Notes: generated by a model from the letters alone, not told the origin. DNA of 64,000 nt from Alphaproteobacteria bacterium (GCA_040218575.1 JAVJRE010000007.1:609523-673522); one strand, 5' to 3'. Positions 1 through 10,089 are shown, counted from the stretch's first letter. Numbers and translations: made by a program.

Positions 1-90
1 GCGTCAATGAGGCCAAAGTGAGTCGAAAAAGTCACAGCCAATACCGGATATAGAGAAAAATACCGGATCAGACACTAAACCGGGTTGATC

Positions 91-137
91 CTACAAGGTT
101 TCGCCCTTAGCGTTTCCAGTCCCACAACATATAGCGG
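91..137 (+). promoter_or_regulatory. Candidate tandem NrdR boxes upstream of nrdJ
   Basis: At 125-134 the sequence CAACATATAG matches 9 of 10 core positions of the NrdR box consensus (C-w-A-t-A-T-a-T-w-G). Exactly 31 bp upstream, at 94-103, a weaker copy (CAAGGTTTCG) keeps 6 of 10. NrdR boxes usually come in pairs about three helical turns apart, so the spacing supports the call. NrdR represses ribonucleotide reductase genes. The weak upstream copy makes this tentative. Confidence 0.5.
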
Positions 138-140
138 GGA

Positions 141-185
141 CCGCACATCTTGTGCGGTGGCAAGCCGGGAAGCACAAAGGCTTCC
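141..185 (+). other. Two hairpins in the nrdJ leader
   Basis: A perfect 7-bp stem (CCGCACA / TGTGCGG, 3-nt loop TCT) spans 141-157. A perfect 6-bp stem (GGAAGC / GCTTCC, 6-nt loop) spans 168-185. They lie about 95-140 nt before the nrdJ start. They could be part of a structured 5' leader controlling nrdJ, but I could not match them to a named RNA family by eye. Confidence 0.4.
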
Positions 186-279
186 GATCAATGAGGAGTC
201 GCGGGGCTTTCTCAAAGACGGGCCTGCCACAGGGGAAACAGAGCCGGCCACAAGGACGGCCTGAACGCCAGGGGGCAGC

Positions 280-3200
280 ATGCGCTTTGAACGCCGATTC
301 ACCACCGCCGGCCGGTCACCCTATGAGGGGATCGCCTTTCGCCGGGCGGCCAGCGAGATCCGCAATCCCGATGGCTCCATCGTATTCAGCCAGAAGGATA
401 TTGAGGTTCCCGCGGACTGGAGCCAGGTGGCATCGGATGTTCTGGCCCAGAAGTATTTCCGCAAGGCCGGTGTCCCGGCGGCGCTGAAGCCGGTTGAGGA
501 GGCTGACATCCCCGACTGGCTGTGGCGCCACGAAGCGGACAGTGCGGCGCTTGCCAGCCTCAATCCGGACTCACGCAACGGCGGCGAACGCAGCGCCCGG
601 CAGGTCTTTGACCGTCTGGCCGGCACCTGGACCTACTGGGGCTGGAAGGGTGGCTATTTCTCGTCCGAGGAAGACGCCCGGACCTTCTTCGACGAAATGC
701 GCTTCATGCTGGCCCGGCAGATGGCCGCACCCAATTCGCCGCAGTGGTTCAATACCGGCCTGCACTGGGCCTATGGCATTGACGGGCCGTCGCAGGGCCA
801 TTTCTTCGTGGACGAGCTGGCCGCCGGCGGCGCCAGCGGCGAGGCGCAGGCATCGATGTCGTCCTATGCCCGGCCGCAGCCCCATGCCTGCTTTATCCAG
901 GGCGTCAGCGACGATCTGGTCAATGAAGGCGGCATCATGGACCTGTGGACGCGCGAGGCGCGACTGTTCAAATACGGCTCCGGCACCGGCTCCAATTTCT
1001 CCGCCATTCGCGGTGAAGGCGAGTCGCTGAGCGGCGGTGGCCGTTCATCCGGCCTGATGAGCTTTCTCAAGATCGGCGACCGGGCGGCGGGCGCCATCAA
1101 GTCCGGCGGCACCACGCGACGGGCGGCCAAAATGGTGTGCGTCGACCTGGACCATCCGGACATCGAGAAGTTCATCAACTGGAAGGTGATCGAAGAGCAG
1201 AAGGTGGCCGCCCTGGTGGCCGGCTCCAAGCTGGCCAATCGTTGTCTCAACGCCATCATGGCGGCGTGCCACGAGGCGGTGGCGCTGGACGAGGCGGCGC
1301 GCTTTGACCCCAAGCGCAACCCGGTGCTGAAGAAGGCGATCCGCGAGGCACGGCGCGCCATGCTGCCGGAAAACTATGTGGCGCGGGTGATCCAGTTCGC
1401 CCGTCAGGGCTATACCGAGATTCACTTCCCCACCTATGACACGGACTGGGATTCCGACGCTTATCTGACGGTCAGCGGTCAGAACGCCAACAACTCCGTG
1501 CGCGTCACCAACGCCTTCCTGGAGGCGGTGGAGGCGGATCGCGACTGGGCCCTGATCCGGCGCACCGACGGCGACGTCTCGCACACCCTGCCGGCGCGCG
1601 CCCTGTGGGAGCAGATCAGCCATGCGGCCTGGGCCTCGGCCGACCCCGGCGTGCAGTACGACAGCACCATCAACGAGTGGCACACCTGCCCCGAAGACGG
1701 CCGCATCAACGCGTCCAATCCGTGTTCGGAGTACATGTTCCTGGACGACACCGCGTGCAATCTGGCCAGCCTCAACCTGATGGCCTTCCAGGCCGAGGAC
1801 GGCACCCTGCAGGTGGACGCGTTCGAACATGCGGTCCGGCTGTGGACGGTGGTGCTGGAAGTCTCCGTGCTGATGGCGCAATACCCGTCACGGACCATCG
1901 CCGAACGGTCATGGCGCTATCGCACACTGGGCCTTGGCTACGCCAATCTGGGCGGGCTGCTGATGGCCTCGGCCCTGCCCTATGACAGTGTGGAGGGACG
2001 GGCCCTGGCCGGCGCCATTACGGCGCTGATGACCGGCGTTTCCTATGCCACATCGGCGGAGATGGCGAGCGAACTGGGGCCCTTCCCGGGCTATGCCAGG
2101 AACGCCGAGGCCATGCTGCGGGTGGTCCGCAACCACCGCCGCGCGGCGCACGGCCAGGGCAGCGGCTATGAGGGTCTGTCGGTGGCGCCGGTGCCGCTGG
2201 ATTCCGCTCATTGCCCCGAGCCGGAAGTGACCTTCGCCGCCGAGCGGGCCTGGGACCGGGCGCTGGAGCTTGGCGAAACCCACGGCTTCCGCAACGCCCA
2301 GGTCAGCGTCATTGCGCCGACCGGCACCATCGGCCTGGTCATGGACTGCGACACCACCGGCATCGAGCCCGACTATGCCCTGGTCAAGTTCAAGACCCTG
2401 GCCGGCGGCGGCTATTTCAAGATCATCAACCGCACGGTGCCCGACGCCCTGCGCCGCCTTGGCTATGACGAGCGGGAGATCAGCGACATCATCTCCCATG
2501 CGGTCGGCCATGGCAGCCTGAAGGACGCGCCGGGCATCAACCACAAGCGGCTGAAGGCCCTGGGTTTTGCCGAGGCGCAGATCGAGCGCCTGGAACACAG
2601 CCTGGCCAGCGCCTTCGACATCCGCTTCGCCTTCAACAAATGGACCCTTGGCGAGGACTTCTGCATCCGGGTTCTGGGCCTCGACAAGGCGGCGATGGAC
2701 GATGTCACCTTCGACATGCTGCCGGCGCTGGGCTTCAGCGGGGCGGAGATCGAAGCGGCCAACGCCTATTGCTGCGGCACCATGACCCTTGAAGGGGCGC
2801 CGCATCTGAAGCCCGAACACCTGCCGGTGTTCGACTGTGCCTCGCCGTGCGGCCGCACCGGCACCCGCTCGCTGTCGGTGGAAAGCCATATTCGCATGAT
2901 GGCCGCGGCGCAGCCCTTCATCAGCGGCGCCATATCCAAGACCATCAACATGCCCAACAGCGCCACAGTGGATGATTGCGGCGCGGCCTATGTGCTGTCC
3001 TGGCGGCTTGGCCTCAAGGCCAATGCGCTTTACCGCGACGGCTCCAAATTGTCGCAACCGCTCAATGCCAGCCTGCTGGGCGAAGCGGATACCGATGAGG
3101 AAGATGAGGACCAGACGGCGACGGTGGCCGAACGGGTCGCCGGCGCGCCAGCGACCGAACGCGCCGCGGTGGTGGCCGAGCGCATCATCGAGCGAGTGGT

Positions 3201-4059
3201 GGAACGGATCAGCCGCAAGCCCCTGCCCTCGCGGCGCAAGGGCTATACCCAGAAGGCAGTGGTCGGCGGCCACAAGGTCTATCTGCGCACCGGCGAATAT
3301 GAGGAAGGCGGCATCGGTGAAATCTTCATCGACATGCACAAGGAAGGGGCCAGCTTCCGCTCTCTCATGAACAACTTTGCCATCGCCATTTCCATCGGCC
3401 TGCAATACGGCGTGCCGCTGGAGGAATATGTAGAGGCCTTTACCTTCACCCGTTTCGAGCCGCAGGGCATGGTCGAAGGCAATGACGCCATCAAAATGGC
3501 GACCAGCGTTCTGGACTATATCTTCCGCGAGCTGGCCATCAGCTATATGGGTCGCGATGACCTGGCCCATGCGGTGCCCGACGACATGGCGCACGACGCC
3601 ATGGGCGGTGGCGAGGCGCAGAGCCGGTTGATGCACGCCGAGGCGGAAGCCTGGCGCAGCCGGGTCAGCAGCGGCTTCATCCGCAACCGCCTGACGGTGG
3701 TGGAAGGCGGCCAGACGTCGCGGCCGCTGGCCACCGCGCGCCTGCACGATGATGAAGCGGCAGCCACCGGCACCCATGGCGCAGGCCAGACCGTGACCGC
3801 CCGGCACAGCGAGAGCCGCAGCGTCAGCGACACCATCAACGGCGGCGGCGGGACCGCCACAATCGCCACGACGGTGGCCGACAGTGTGACGGTGACCAGC
3901 GCCGGCACCATCGCCAATCAGGCCGGGCAGCGCCGGGCCGAAGCCAGAATGAAGGGGTATGAGGGTGATTCCTGTCCCGAGTGCGGGAACTTCACCCTGG
4001 TGCGTAACGGCACCTGCCTCAAATGTGTCACCTGCGGCTCCACCACGGGCTGCAGCTGA
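280..4059 (+). CDS. nrdJ: Adenosylcobalamin-dependent (class II) ribonucleotide reductase
   Basis: Makes deoxyribonucleotides from ribonucleotides in the cytoplasm using a coenzyme B12 radical, so it works with or without oxygen. The 1259-aa protein has the long proteobacterial NrdJ form. Visible motifs are the active-site Cys204 (H-A-C-F), the N480-P-C482-S-E484 radical/catalytic triad, the phosphate-binding [11 protein letters not shown] segment, and a C-terminal Cys-rich tail ([18 protein letters not shown]) serving redox or zinc binding. The ATG at 280 follows AGGGGG at 270-275. The gene stands alone, flanked by candidate NrdR boxes and a strong terminator. No other RNR is in the window, so whether it is the sole RNR is unknown. 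Confidence 0.97.
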   Translation: MRFERRFTTAGRSPYEGIAFRRAASEIRNPDGSIVFSQKDIEVPADWSQVASDVLAQKYFRKAGVPAALKPVEEADIPDWLWRHEADSAALASLNPDSRNGGERSARQVFDRLAGTWTYWGWKGGYFSSEEDARTFFDEMRFMLARQMAAPNSPQWFNTGLHWAYGIDGPSQGHFFVDELAAGGASGEAQASMSSYARPQPHACFIQGVSDDLVNEGGIMDLWTREARLFKYGSGTGSNFSAIRGEGESLSGGGRSSGLMSFLKIGDRAAGAIKSGGTTRRAAKMVCVDLDHPDIEKFINWKVIEEQKVAALVAGSKLANRCLNAIMAACHEAVALDEAARFDPKRNPVLKKAIREARRAMLPENYVARVIQFARQGYTEIHFPTYDTDWDSDAYLTVSGQNANNSVRVTNAFLEAVEADRDWALIRRTDGDVSHTLPARALWEQISHAAWASADPGVQYDSTINEWHTCPEDGRINASNPCSEYMFLDDTACNLASLNLMAFQAEDGTLQVDAFEHAVRLWTVVLEVSVLMAQYPSRTIAERSWRYRTLGLGYANLGGLLMASALPYDSVEGRALAGAITALMTGVSYATSAEMASELGPFPGYARNAEAMLRVVRNHRRAAHGQGSGYEGLSVAPVPLDSAHCPEPEVTFAAERAWDRALELGETHGFRNAQVSVIAPTGTIGLVMDCDTTGIEPDYALVKFKTLAGGGYFKIINRTVPDALRRLGYDEREISDIISHAVGHGSLKDAPGINHKRLKALGFAEAQIERLEHSLASAFDIRFAFNKWTLGEDFCIRVLGLDKAAMDDVTFDMLPALGFSGAEIEAANAYCCGTMTLEGAPHLKPEHLPVFDCASPCGRTGTRSLSVESHIRMMAAAQPFISGAISKTINMPNSATVDDCGAAYVLSWRLGLKANALYRDGSKLSQPLNASLLGEADTDEEDEDQTATVAERVAGAPATERAAVVAERIIERVVERISRKPLPSRRKGYTQKAVVGGHKVYLRTGEYEEGGIGEIFIDMHKEGASFRSLMNNFAIAISIGLQYGVPLEEYVEAFTFTRFEPQGMVEGNDAIKMATSVLDYIFRELAISYMGRDDLAHAVPDDMAHDAMGGGEAQSRLMHAEAEAWRSRVSSGFIRNRLTVVEGGQTSRPLATARLHDDEAAATGTHGAGQTVTARHSESRSVSDTINGGGGTATIATTVADSVTVTSAGTIANQAGQRRAEARMKGYEGDSCPECGNFTLVRNGTCLKCVTCGSTTGCS

Positions 4060-4095
4060 CGGGAGAACCGCCCTCCGTTCGTTCTCCCTGACACT

Positions 4096-4138
4096 GGGCG
4101 GGAGAGGTCACCGCGATGACCCTCCCGCCCCTTTTTTT
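4096..4138 (+). terminator. Rho-independent terminator of nrdJ
   Basis: GGGCGGGAG pairs with CTCCCGCCC, continued after a single bulged A by GGTCA with TGACC, around a 6-nt loop. The 14-bp stem is followed by seven T. It begins 37 nt after the nrdJ stop and cleanly ends that transcription unit. Confidence 0.93.
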
Positions 4139-4225
4139 GTTCGCAACGCCTTGCCGTGGACGGCTGGCTAGAGCGTCGGTCAGCGCCTATGCTTGGGCCC
4201 CGATTTCAATTTCAGGGAGCCCGCC

Positions 4226-4693
4226 ATGGCCGGACGCATTGCTGCCCGTCTCTCAGAACTCGCCATCACATTGCCCGAGGCGCCGCCGCCGGCGGCCAAC
4301 TATGTGCCATGGGTGAGAAGCGGCAATCAGGTCATCGTCGCCGGCCAGATTCCGGTCCGGGACGGCAAGCGGCCCTATGTGGGCAAGCTGGGTGGCGGTG
4401 TCAGCAACGCCGACGGCCAGGCGGCGGCGCGGCTGTGCGCCATCAACCTGCTGGCCCAGGTGCGGGCGGCGGTGGACGGCGATCTGGACCGGGTGGTGCG
4501 GGTCCTGCGGCTTGGCGGCTTCGTCAACGCCACGGCCGACTTTACCGAGCACCCGGCGATCATCAACGCCGCCTCGGACCTGATGGTGGAGGTGTTCGGC
4601 GAGGCCGGACGCCACGCCCGTTTCGCGGTGGGCGCGCCGAGCCTGCCGTTCGACGTGGCGGTGGAGATCGACGGCCTGTTCGAGGTCCGGTGA
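4226..4693 (+). CDS. RidA/YjgF/UK114-family protein
   Basis: A 155-aa member of the Rid family, small trimeric proteins of which the archetype RidA hydrolyses reactive enamines/imines released by PLP enzymes. The C-terminal signature reads H-A-R-F-A-V-G followed by L-P-F-D-V-A-V-E-I-D, so the Arg equivalent to the imine-binding Arg of RidA is kept. The start at ATG 4226 is preferred over the upstream in-frame codon at 4193 because AGGGAG lies at 4214-4219. It is longer than typical RidA (about 130 aa) and fits the subfamily with an N-terminal extension. It sits 26 nt before the FemAB-like gene, so the two may be co-transcribed. Its substrate is unknown. Confidence 0.85.
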   Translation: MAGRIAARLSELAITLPEAPPPAANYVPWVRSGNQVIVAGQIPVRDGKRPYVGKLGGGVSNADGQAAARLCAINLLAQVRAAVDGDLDRVVRVLRLGGFVNATADFTEHPAIINAASDLMVEVFGEAGRHARFAVGAPSLPFDVAVEIDGLFEVR

Positions 4694-4719
4694 GCGCCCT
4701 GCCCCGGAGGCCCTGAACC

Positions 4720-5895
4720 ATGCCCGACGGCGCCGATCCGGTGCAGATCCGGGTCATTGACAGCATCGCCACTTTGGATGCCGGCCAGTGGGACGCACTG
4801 GCCGATCCGGCGGGCAACCCGTTTGTCGGCCATGCCTTTCTGCTGGCCCTGGAGGAAAGCGGATCGGCCGTCGCCAGCCAGGGCTGGCAGGCGCAGCACC
4901 TGGCGGTGGAGGATGGCGAAGGGCGGCTGATCGCCGCCGCGCCGATGTATCTCAAAAGCCATTCCCAGGGCGAGTATGTGTTCGACCATGGCTGGGCCCA
5001 GGCGTGGGAGCAGGCCGGCGGCCGGTATTATCCCAAGCTGCAGGCGGCGGTGCCCTTTTCGCCGGTGCCGGGGCCACGGCTGCTGACCGGCGGCGCGATT
5101 GACACGCCGCGCCTGCGCCAGGCGCTGGCCGCCGCCATGATGGAGGTGGCGCGGCGCATGGACCTGTCAAGCGTCCACGTGACCTTCTGCCGGGAGGACG
5201 AGCAGGCAGCGCTGGTGGAGGCCGGGTTCCTGCCGCGCCTTGGCATGCAGTACCACTGGCACAACGACGGCTATGAGACGTTCGATGATTTTCTCGGCGC
5301 CCTGAACAGCCGTAAACGTAAAGCCATCCGCAAGGAACGCGCGGCGGTGGTGCGCGAAGGCCTGATCGTGCGGGCGCTCAATGGCGACGACATCAAACCG
5401 CGCCACTGGGACGCCTTCTTCCATTTCTACATGGACACCAGCGATCGCAAATGGGGCTATCCCTATCTGACGCGGGAGTTCTTTGCCCGGCTGGGCGAAA
5501 CCATGGCCAATCAGGTGGTGCTGATCATGGCCGAGGACGATGGCCAGCCGGTGGCCGGCGCCCTCAATCTTGTGGGACGCGACTGCCTGTTCGGCCGCAA
5601 CTGGGGCTGCATCGCCGATTTCCGCTTTCTCCATTTCGAGGCCTGCTACTACCAAGCCATCGACTATGCCATCGCCCACGGTCTGAGCCGGGTCGAGGCC
5701 GGCGCCCAGGGCCAGCACAAGGTGCAGCGCGGCTATCTGCCGGTGGCCACCCACTCCGCCCACTGGATCCGCGACGAGGGATTCCGCCAGGCGGTGGAGA
5801 ACTTCGTCCGGCGCGAGGAACGCGCCATGCGGCACGAGATGGAGGCGGTGGCGACGCAATCCCCGTTCCGCCAGGAGGGTGACGGAAAGCACTGA
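4720..5895 (+). CDS. FemAB-like GNAT-fold acyltransferase (DUF482 family)
   Basis: A 391-aa protein of the family once called DUF482 or peptidogalycan biosynthesis protein, which carries a GNAT/FemAB-like fold. Recognisable family blocks are the G-R-Y-Y-P-K-L-Q segment followed by P-F-S-P-V-P-G-P-R near residues 105-125, the S-R-K-R-K-A-I-R-K-E-R basic block near 200, and the H-K-V-Q-R-G-Y near 335. FemAB proteins add amino acids to peptidoglycan, but the substrate of this family is not established. There is no signal peptide, so it is cytoplasmic. It follows the Rid-family gene by 26 nt on the same strand. A 182-nt gap precedes opgG. Confidence 0.8.
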   Translation: MPDGADPVQIRVIDSIATLDAGQWDALADPAGNPFVGHAFLLALEESGSAVASQGWQAQHLAVEDGEGRLIAAAPMYLKSHSQGEYVFDHGWAQAWEQAGGRYYPKLQAAVPFSPVPGPRLLTGGAIDTPRLRQALAAAMMEVARRMDLSSVHVTFCREDEQAALVEAGFLPRLGMQYHWHNDGYETFDDFLGALNSRKRKAIRKERAAVVREGLIVRALNGDDIKPRHWDAFFHFYMDTSDRKWGYPYLTREFFARLGETMANQVVLIMAEDDGQPVAGALNLVGRDCLFGRNWGCIADFRFLHFEACYYQAIDYAIAHGLSRVEAGAQGQHKVQRGYLPVATHSAHWIRDEGFRQAVENFVRREERAMRHEMEAVATQSPFRQEGDGKH

Positions 5896-6077
5896 GCGGG
5901 CCTGTAAATTACCGCCGTCACGGGATGGTTTTGTCACAATTGCGCCAAAATCACAGTGCTGATTCAGCGCTGACGACACGCCGTCCTTGATGATCGCGAC
6001 CGCGCCTTCCGGAGCGGAACAGACCCCACAAGCCAGAACCAGCGCGTGCCCGATTTACCGCCTTTCAGGTGACAGGC

Positions 6078-7727
6078 ATGGACACGAGATGGACAGTTTG
6101 GCCGGCGGCCATCCGCCCGGCAAAGGGACTGATTGTGCTGCTTGTGGCGACGGCGGCTATTCTCGCCGGCCCGCCGGCCAGCGGCCAGACCCCCACCCCA
6201 TCAGCCGGCACCCTGGCCGGCAGCCTGGCTGATAGCCTGTTCGAGCAGGTGGCGGCGCAGGCCGAAAACATGGCCAACGCGCCCTTCCAGACCGCCGATG
6301 TGGAGCTGACCGGCGCCCTGGCGGATATTGACTATGACGCCTATCGCACCATCCGCTTCCGCAAGGACCAGGCGCTGTGGCGCGACGAAACACCGTTCTC
6401 CGTCGAACTGTTTCACCTGGGGTTCCTGTTCCGGACACAGGTTCAGATCAATCTGGTTGACGAATCCGGGACTCATGCCCTGCCTTTCGACCAAACGCTC
6501 TTCGACTATGGCCAGAGCGGTATTGGCGAGGCCCTGGGCAGCGCCAACAGCGATGCGGCTGCGGCCATCGGCTATGCCGGATTCAAGATTCTCTATCCGC
6601 TGCACCGGCCGGATGTGCGGGATGAGGTGGCAGTCTTTCTCGGTGCGTCCTATTTCCGGCTGCTGGCGCGCAACCAGGTCTATGGCCTGTCGGCACGCGG
6701 CCTGGCGCTGGGCACCGCCAGTCCCGAGGGCGAAGAATTCCCCACCTTCCGCGAGTTCTGGCTGGTCAAGCCGGCAGCGGACAGCGGGACGATCACGGTC
6801 TATGCCCTGCTGGACAGCCCCTCGCTGACCGGTGCCTACCGGTTTGACATCCGGCCGGGCGCGCAGACGGTAGTGGACACGCGCCTTCGTCTGTTCGCCC
6901 GCGCGGACGAGCCGCTGCGGCCGGGCCTGGCGCCGCTGACCAGCATGTTTCTCTATGGCGAGAACCGCCGCCCCTATCACGACGACTACCGCCCGGAAGT
7001 GCACGACTCCGACGGTGTGCTGATGCACACCGCCCGCGGCGAATGGCTGTGGCGGCCGGTGGCCAATCCGGCCCGTCTGCGGGTCACGACCCTGCTGGAT
7101 GACGCGGCAGGCGGTCCGGCCGGTTTCGGCCTGATGCAGCGTGATCGGGACTTCGCCAACTATCTGGACAGCGAGGCGCACTATGAACGCCGGCCCAGTC
7201 TGTGGGTGGAGCCGGTGGACGGCTGGGGCCCCGGCGCCGTGCATGTGGTGGAAATTCCCAGCCCCGAAGAGATCAACGACAATATTGTCGCCTTCTGGCA
7301 GCCGGCCGCGCCACTGACACGCCAAGCGCCACTGGAGGTTCGCTACCGCCAGTATGCGCTGTCGACCATGCCGGACGGGCACGGCCACATGGGCCATGCG
7401 GTGCGCACGCGCGAAGGATGGGCATCGGTGCCCGGATCGGCCGTGAAGCCGCCGCGTACGGTGCGCCGCCTGGTGGTGGATTTCACGGGCGGCGCACTGG
7501 ACGGGCTCGACCCGAGCCAGCCGGTCGCCGCCGACCTGCAGGTGACAGGGGCGCTGGCCCGCGTGGATCACGTGGCGGCGGTGCCCGGGACCGACCTGTG
7601 GCGCGTCTCGTTTACCATCACGCCGGACGGCGGCGATGCGGTGGACATGCGTCTGTTCCTGAGCCTCAACGGCCAGCGCCTGAGCGAGACATGGACCGCG
7701 GTGTGGAGCCGTCATGACCTCCGCTGA
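6078..7727 (+). CDS. opgG: Periplasmic glucan biosynthesis protein OpgG/MdoG
   Basis: Periplasmic protein of osmoregulated periplasmic glucan synthesis, acting on the beta-glucan backbone made by OpgH. The 549-aa product begins with a signal peptide: a basic N-terminus, then hydrophobic L-I-V-L-L-V-A-T-A-A-I-L-A-G, with a likely cut after A-S-G-Q. The rest reads as the MdoG domain throughout (for example F-R-K-D-Q-A-L-W and F-L-G-A-S-Y-F-R-L-L-A). The ATG at 6078 is chosen over the GTG at 6069 because AGGTGA sits 5 nt before it. Its 3' end overlaps opgH by 14 nt, which suggests translational coupling. An OpgD paralogue assignment cannot be excluded. Confidence 0.93.
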   Translation: MDTRWTVWPAAIRPAKGLIVLLVATAAILAGPPASGQTPTPSAGTLAGSLADSLFEQVAAQAENMANAPFQTADVELTGALADIDYDAYRTIRFRKDQALWRDETPFSVELFHLGFLFRTQVQINLVDESGTHALPFDQTLFDYGQSGIGEALGSANSDAAAAIGYAGFKILYPLHRPDVRDEVAVFLGASYFRLLARNQVYGLSARGLALGTASPEGEEFPTFREFWLVKPAADSGTITVYALLDSPSLTGAYRFDIRPGAQTVVDTRLRLFARADEPLRPGLAPLTSMFLYGENRRPYHDDYRPEVHDSDGVLMHTARGEWLWRPVANPARLRVTTLLDDAAGGPAGFGLMQRDRDFANYLDSEAHYERRPSLWVEPVDGWGPGAVHVVEIPSPEEINDNIVAFWQPAAPLTRQAPLEVRYRQYALSTMPDGHGHMGHAVRTREGWASVPGSAVKPPRTVRRLVVDFTGGALDGLDPSQPVAADLQVTGALARVDHVAAVPGTDLWRVSFTITPDGGDAVDMRLFLSLNGQRLSETWTAVWSRHDLR

Positions 7728-9603
7728 GACCGCCGCCGCTCACGGCCTGCCGCGAAACGTCACGCCGCCCGCTGAGCACCGCCGGCCGGTAGTGGGTGAC
7801 GCCACCCACGACGTGGTGGTCCGGCCGCTGTTCTTCGCCTTGGTCGCCACCACGGTGCTTGGTGGCGGGCTGATCCTGTTCGACATTCTGCGGGCCAACG
7901 GGTTGAGCCTGACCGAGGCCCTTATCCTGCCGCTGTTCGTCATCACCTTCGGCTGGATCGCCCTGTCGTTCTGGACGGCGGTGGCGGGCTTCGTGCTGCG
8001 GCTTGTGCGCCTGGACCCGCTGACCCTGCGCCGCTATCCGCCAGCTCTGGCGGAACCGGCGGCAGCGGCCGCAGCGGCGACCCTGCGCACCGCCATCGTC
8101 ATGCCCATCCGCAACGAAGACCCGGCGGCGGCATTGGGCTGCCTGGAGACCACCTGCCGCTCGCTGCAAGCCACCGGCCAGTTCGCCCATTTCCATGTGT
8201 TCGTCCTCAGCGATTCCGACGACGCCGCGCTGTTCGACGGCGAAGCGGAGGGAACCAGGGCCCTGGCCAGACGGCTTGGCGCGGCGGAGCGCTTCCACTA
8301 TCGCCGGCGGACCAGCAATGAAGGGCGCAAGGCCGGCAACATCGCCGCCTTTTGCCACGCGCACGGTGCCGACTATGACGCCATGCTGGTGCTCGACGCC
8401 GACAGCGTGATGACCGGCGAGACGATCCTGGCCCTGATCACCGACATGAGCCGGCGGGCCGACGCCGGCATCATCCAGACCGTGCCCCTGCCGGTCGGTC
8501 AGTCGCTGATCTTCGGACGCGCCATTCAGTTCGCCGCCCGCCTGTCGAGCCCTATGCTGGCCACCGGCCATGCCCTGTGGCAGCGCGGCGAATCCAACTA
8601 CTGGGGCCACAACGCCTTGGTCCGCCTGGCCCCCTTCCACCGCCACGCCATGCTGACGCCGCTGCCCGGGCCGCCGCCCATGGGCGGCGACATCATGAGC
8701 CACGATTTCGTCGAGGCCGCGCTGCTGCGGCGGGCCGGCCATCGCACCTATGTCCGGGCCGACCTTGGCGGCAGCTATGAAGGCCTGCCAGGCGACCTGT
8801 TCGATTATCTGGCGCGCGAGCGCCGCTGGGCCCAGGGCAATCTGCAGCACTTGCGGCTGCTGGCCCTGCCGGGCCTGCACGTCATGAGCCGGCTCAACCT
8901 GCTGCTTGGCGCGCTGGCCTTCCTGGCCTCGCCGATCTGGCTTGGACTCCTGGCGCTGACCACTGTCTCAGCCATGAGCTGGAGCCTGGGCACACACGAC
9001 TATTTCACCGCCGGACGACAGCTCTTCCCCGACTGGCTTGTGGGCAAGCCGGACGAAATCCGGGCGTTGTTCATTGCCACCGCCGCCATGCTGTTCCTGC
9101 CGAAGGTCCTGGCCCTGATCCTGGCCCTGACCAGCCAGACCGCACGAGCCGGCTTCGGCGGCGGTCTGACCCTGACCGCCAGCACCCTGGCGGAAAGCCT
9201 GTTCGCCGTGCTGATGGCACCGGTGATCATGCTCTACCACAGCCGTTTCGTGGCCGGGATTCTGGCCGGCCGCGCCGTCGGCTGGCGCTCCCCCCGGCGC
9301 GGCGAAGGGGCGGCGGACCGGACCCTGGCGCTGCGCGCCGGGCGACTGCCCGGCCTTGTGGGCCTGGTCTGGGGCGGCGTGACCCTGGCCGCGGCGCCGC
9401 TGTTCTTCTGGTGGTTGGCGCCGGTGCTGCTGGGCCTGGTGGCGGCGGCACCGATGATCATGCTGTCTGGAGACAAGGCATGGGGCCGGCGGGTCATGCG
9501 CGCCGGTGTGTTCCGTACGCCCGAAGAGATGGTGGCGCGCCCCGATACGCGTCCTGTGCACGGCCGCCCGGACGACCGCGGGCTGCTGTCCGCCGCCGGC
9601 TAG
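7714..9603 (+). CDS. opgH: Glucans biosynthesis glucosyltransferase H
   Basis: Inner-membrane glycosyltransferase (GT2-like) that polymerises glucose from UDP-glucose into the linear backbone of periplasmic glucans. The 629-aa protein has two N-terminal membrane segments (about 35-60 and 70-95), a catalytic domain with the V-L-D-A-D-S metal motif, M-S-H-D-F-V-E-A and the R-R-W-A-Q-G-N motif, then several membrane helices. It starts inside opgG. Its UDP-glucose donor could come from the galU gene at 17631. The stop codon TAG shares a CTAG palindrome with the stop of the convergent GNAT gene, so the coding regions abut with a 4-bp overlap. Confidence 0.95.
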   Translation: MTSAETAAAHGLPRNVTPPAEHRRPVVGDATHDVVVRPLFFALVATTVLGGGLILFDILRANGLSLTEALILPLFVITFGWIALSFWTAVAGFVLRLVRLDPLTLRRYPPALAEPAAAAAAATLRTAIVMPIRNEDPAAALGCLETTCRSLQATGQFAHFHVFVLSDSDDAALFDGEAEGTRALARRLGAAERFHYRRRTSNEGRKAGNIAAFCHAHGADYDAMLVLDADSVMTGETILALITDMSRRADAGIIQTVPLPVGQSLIFGRAIQFAARLSSPMLATGHALWQRGESNYWGHNALVRLAPFHRHAMLTPLPGPPPMGGDIMSHDFVEAALLRRAGHRTYVRADLGGSYEGLPGDLFDYLARERRWAQGNLQHLRLLALPGLHVMSRLNLLLGALAFLASPIWLGLLALTTVSAMSWSLGTHDYFTAGRQLFPDWLVGKPDEIRALFIATAAMLFLPKVLALILALTSQTARAGFGGGLTLTASTLAESLFAVLMAPVIMLYHSRFVAGILAGRAVGWRSPRRGEGAADRTLALRAGRLPGLVGLVWGGVTLAAAPLFFWWLAPVLLGLVAAAPMIMLSGDKAWGRRVMRAGVFRTPEEMVARPDTRPVHGRPDDRGLLSAAG

Positions 9604-10079
9604 AGCGGGCCGTCGAACACCGCAGCCCGGGTCTGCCGCAATCCCAGCGATAGATAGAGCGCACAGGCCGCCCGGTTATCCGGTTCAGTCGCCACCCACC
9701 ATTCCTGACAACCGCGGGCACGGCCGGCCGCCGCCAGAATCGCCAGCAGGCGGCTGGCGACGCCGCGACGACGCCAATGGGGCGCTACACCAAGATTGTC
9801 CACATAGAGCTGTGGCGCGCCGTCCGGGTGGTGATGAACCATGGCGCGAGCCTGACCGACCAGGAGCCCGGCCGGCCCGCGGCCGGGCGTCATCCCGTCG
9901 GCCACGACCCGGGCAATGGCCATCAGGTGGCCCGGTGCGGCGAGATAAGCCTGCAAGTGAGCGTAGGCCACGGGATGATCGAAGATCTCGTCATCCATAT
10001 GGTCGAACAGCGCCGCATCTTGCGGACCGGCCAACCGCAGTTCCAGGCCATCCACCAGGCGACGGGAGTCAGATGACAC
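9600..10079 (-). CDS. GNAT-family N-acetyltransferase
   Basis: A 159-aa protein with a GNAT acetyl-CoA fold. The acetyl-CoA loop reads V-A-P-H-W-R-R-R-G-V-A-S-R-L-L (the Q/R-x-x-G-x-G/A motif), followed by A-C-A-L-Y-L-S-L-G-L, the usual last helix and strand. The reading frame is open further upstream into clpA, but that part is an Arg-rich shadow of the clpA end. I start at the GTG at 10079, just downstream of the clpA stop; its ribosome-binding site is weak. The substrate is unknown. It would be read from the clpS-clpA transcript. Confidence 0.75.
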   Translation of the reverse strand: MSSDSRRLVDGLELRLAGPQDAALFDHMDDEIFDHPVAYAHLQAYLAAPGHLMAIARVVADGMTPGRGPAGLLVGQARAMVHHHPDGAPQLYVDNLGVAPHWRRRGVASRLLAILAAAGRARGCQEWWVATEPDNRAACALYLSLGLRQTRAAVFDGPL

Positions 10080-10089
10080 CTGAGTGCGC

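Noticed and set aside
190..279. Classical cobalamin riboswitch upstream of nrdJ
   Set aside because: Short pieces resemble GCCACTG and GCCAGG, but the invariant CCCGCAACTG core and a proper B12 box are absent. Kept only as a finding to test.
152..487. Open frame over the nrdJ leader and start
   Set aside because: It has no recognisable protein, overlaps the certain nrdJ start in another frame, and is typical of long chance frames in GC-rich DNA.
1909..3807. 632-aa open frame on the minus strand of nrdJ
   Set aside because: It is antisense to a strongly conserved gene, has His/Gly/Ala-rich low-complexity composition and matches no family; it is a codon-bias shadow.
6201..7715. 504-aa minus-strand frame over opgG
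   Set aside because: It has the composition of an antisense shadow, no start signal and lies wholly within opgG.
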